Positions 62,516 to 64,000 of a DNA stretch of 64,000 nt are shown here, piece by piece. Each line of letters begins with the position of its first letter. Position 1 is the stretch's first letter. The position numbers and the translations under genes were made by a program. Under the pieces are notes generated by a model. That model ran no database searches. It was not told where the DNA came from and saw only the letters and a list, made by a program, of their open reading frames with translations. This stretch comes from CAVPLU01 sp964601325 (GTDB lineage Archaea; Thermoproteota; Bathyarchaeia; 40CM-2-53-6), in NCBI GenBank assembly GCA_964601325.1, contig CAZRNA010000001.1, forward strand, positions 1 through 64,000, given 5' to 3'.

Positions 62516-63154
62516 TCAGGTGCGGCCGATCTTTCTTGTCGCTTTCCCTTTTCTCACGACCTTCCTCTTCAGTGGGGTTCCGCAGACTCCGCACGTCTGA
62601 TCAGCATCTTCGGTCGTGTATCTCCTGAAACAAGCGGGACAGTAGTAGATCCAGTCGAACTTCTCCGCTATCCCGAATGTTGCGAGCGAGGCGTGCTCCA
62701 TCCCTAGTGTCTCGGACACATTCTGTATTGCATAGTCATCGCTAACGATGGCGGGCGAGAGGCCGTTCTCTTTCAGATCGAGGGCGAGGGCGAGAACCTC
62801 AATATCCGCTTTCGAGAGCACCGCTGCGTCACCGACTTTGGATGAAGTCTCTTGCACAGTCTTCATGGAAGATGAGGTTGGTTTCTTCACTGTCAGCTGA
62901 CCTGAATCTCGGGATGTGGCGAATCTGGTGTACGGCAGAGCGTCAGGCGTTAGCTCATCCAAGACGCTCGTGGCTGAGTAACTGGGCAGGCTGAGCGCAG
63001 AAGGATTAAGACCCATCACGAACGCAGAGGTGTCTAGCACCAAAACCTTCGTCTCAGTCTTCTCCGGGGCCAAACGACTTACGCTACCCGAGGCTTCTGA
63101 TAGGCAGTCGAAGCCTACGATCGGATTAAGGTTTGGTCGAGCAGAAGTCGACAC
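62516..63154 (-). CDS. nob1: Nob1 rRNA endonuclease (PIN domain plus zinc ribbon)
   Basis: 212 residues. PIN nuclease acidic residues: LVLDTSAFVMG (near 40), a central DELTP, KADIEVLALAL and VSDDYAIQNV. The C-terminal zinc ribbon is YYCPACFRRYTTEDADQTCGVCGTPLKR, then a basic tail KGKATRKIGRT. This domain order is Nob1, which cleaves the 3' end of 16S rRNA precursor. Convergent with the glycosylase gene. Start ATG 63154. Confidence 0.93.
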   Translation of the reverse strand: MSTSARPNLNPIVGFDCLSEASGSVSRLAPEKTETKVLVLDTSAFVMGLNPSALSLPSYSATSVLDELTPDALPYTRFATSRDSGQLTVKKPTSSSMKTVQETSSKVGDAAVLSKADIEVLALALDLKENGLSPAIVSDDYAIQNVSETLGMEHASLATFGIAEKFDWIYYCPACFRRYTTEDADQTCGVCGTPLKRKVVRKGKATRKIGRT

Positions 63155-63271
63155 GGTACTTCACGTGAAAGCGACCCGCACCGTAGCGGTCATTTGATAT
63201 TAACCGACAATTCAGTCTTCCCAGAACGCGGCGACGTCCACGTCCAGATGTGGAGATGGGTCGTCCAACCC

Positions 63272-64000
63272 TCAGCGGTGCCTATTCAATGCCCAGGCGC
63301 TCAATGTGATTCCCGGCAACGCCGCCGAGGTGAGCGCTAGCAAGCTCGTGGACAGCTGCATTAGCAGGTCGAATCTTGTTACCTCTGAAATCACGATCAG
63401 AGTTGAAGCAGTGGCCAGCAGCACTAGCGACAATGATACGTGCTTGAACGTCAGTTTCTTCCGGAAAGCTCGTGAGACGGCAACCGAAAGACCATAGAAT
63501 GGCAATGCGTAGAGTAACCCGATCATGCTGCCTGTGAGGACGCCTGCTACCACGATGGCTCCTTCAGGGCTGAAAGCAAGTGCGGTATGGAGCTGCTGAG
63601 AAACCCAGAGAATCCCAATCAGCGGATACAGCACATACCGCATGACCGTCCTGAGGTTCTCGTTCGAACTGATCGTCTGAGCAACCTGCGGACTGAACGA
63701 GTAGTAGATCAGATTGAAGACCTTCATTCCCTCACCGCCCGCGTATGTCTGAAGCACGTCGCGATCGCGGAAGTTGCGCAACAGCTGAACCTCAGGACTC
63801 AACTCAGATCCATAAGTCGCAGTAGCAATGTAGCAAGCCCCAAAGCAGTGCTTCATGTAGGGTGTCCAAAAACCGCCGGAACAGAAATAGCCATACTCAC
63901 ACTCGGGTTCTTTGAGTAAGTAGTTGCACGTCCTTATACAATTGAGTTCGTTGGGCTTGCATTCTGGACAGCGCTCTGGGTTTGTCTCCCGCTGCCATGC
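63272..64000 (-). CDS. Cys-rich membrane protein with CFI-box-type C-terminal region, 5' end outside window
   Basis: The frame remains open to base 64000 with no start, so only the C-terminal 242 residues are seen. The first 65 are very Cys-rich (for example CPECKPNELNC, TCNYLLKEPECEYG, MKHCFGAC). Then CYIATATYGSELSPEVQLLRN, the CFI-box-type segment that often precedes C-terminal membrane anchors, followed by about four membrane spans. Probably a surface protein with a metal-binding or disulfide-rich exterior. Confidence 0.75.
   Translation of the reverse strand, partial: AWQRETNPERCPECKPNELNCIRTCNYLLKEPECEYGYFCSGGFWTPYMKHCFGACYIATATYGSELSPEVQLLRNFRDRDVLQTYAGGEGMKVFNLIYYSFSPQVAQTISSNENLRTVMRYVLYPLIGILWVSQQLHTALAFSPEGAIVVAGVLTGSMIGLLYALPFYGLSVAVSRAFRKKLTFKHVSLSLVLLATASTLIVISEVTRFDLLMQLSTSLLALTSAALPGITLSAWALNRHR

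Overview
The window is archaeal chromosome. Diagnostic genes are archaeal or archaeal/eukaryotic in type: ribosomal proteins S13 and S4, the rRNA endonuclease Nob1, Dim1/KsgA, a Clp1-type polynucleotide kinase, the Hef helicase/XPF nuclease, RadB, GGPP synthase, CDP-archaeol synthase, UPF0147, a p27/SSSCA1-type zinc protein and a Cdc48-like double AAA ATPase. Base composition is close to balanced. Genes are tightly packed, often with 1-4 bp overlaps, and many start at TTG or GTG behind GGAGG-type ribosome sites. Lineage cannot be fixed by eye. RadB and a full-length Hef favour a euryarchaeal-like repertoire; sorting-tag-like C termini of the PEFPFG and PIPGFPLESI types, class II fumarase and the glycine cleavage proteins would also fit a mesophilic Bathyarchaeia/Nitrososphaeria-type or Thermoplasmatota-type organism.

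Layout. 1-3.3 kb: peptide/solute ABC transporter, with permeases on the minus strand (one cut by the window edge) and a divergent binding protein ending at a T-rich terminator. 3.5-6.1 kb: a class V aminotransferase and cysteine synthase. 6.1-13.4 kb: small membrane and zinc proteins, an FMN-binding protein, a metallophosphoesterase that appears to start at CTG, an APC permease, a nucleotidyltransferase-like protein and an acetamidase/formamidase. 13.5-20.8 kb: S13-S4, GNAT, fumarase, a dolichol-kinase-like protein, and a coupled pair of metallophosphoesterase and multi-pass membrane AAA ATPase. 21-30.3 kb: surface protein, HD hydrolase, thymidylate kinase, second acetamidase, GGPP synthase, Hef and a DHH phosphoesterase. 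30.3-35.8 kb: small conserved proteins, then a cluster with a four-helix membrane protein, an unknown protein, a B12-binding radical SAM enzyme and a membrane glycosyltransferase. 35.9-42.3 kb: solitary DNA methyltransferase, CDF transporter, and an ABC-2 exporter with one permease split in two. 42.4-46.9 kb: cobalamin adenosyltransferase, Dim1, TrmJ-like methyltransferase and two transporters. 47-48.3 kb: tandem Thr/Ser-rich surface proteins. 48.4-64 kb: Clp1-like kinase, GcvH, M6 protease, RadB, CDP-archaeol synthase, GcvT, NAD-kinase-family protein, Nudix, metallo-beta-lactamase-fold protein, NSUN6-like RNA m5C methyltransferase (again apparently CTG-initiated), OGG1-type glycosylase, Nob1 and a partial Cys-rich membrane protein.

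Working together: isoprenoid ether lipid synthesis (GGPP synthase, CDP-archaeol synthase, perhaps the dolichol-kinase-like protein); RNA maturation and modification (Dim1, Nob1, TrmJ-like, NSUN6-like, Clp1); DNA repair (Hef, RadB, DHH, OGG1); one-carbon metabolism from glycine (GcvH, GcvT; no GcvP here); cobalamin use (adenosyltransferase, B12 radical SAM); and a substantial cell-surface programme. I saw no tRNA, rRNA, CRISPR array, insertion sequence or prophage. No non-coding gap exceeds about 300 bp; the larger ones (1434-1674, 3325-3541, 6797-7006, 20777-21025, 42915-43138) hold only promoter-like or T-rich sequence or nothing I could recognise.
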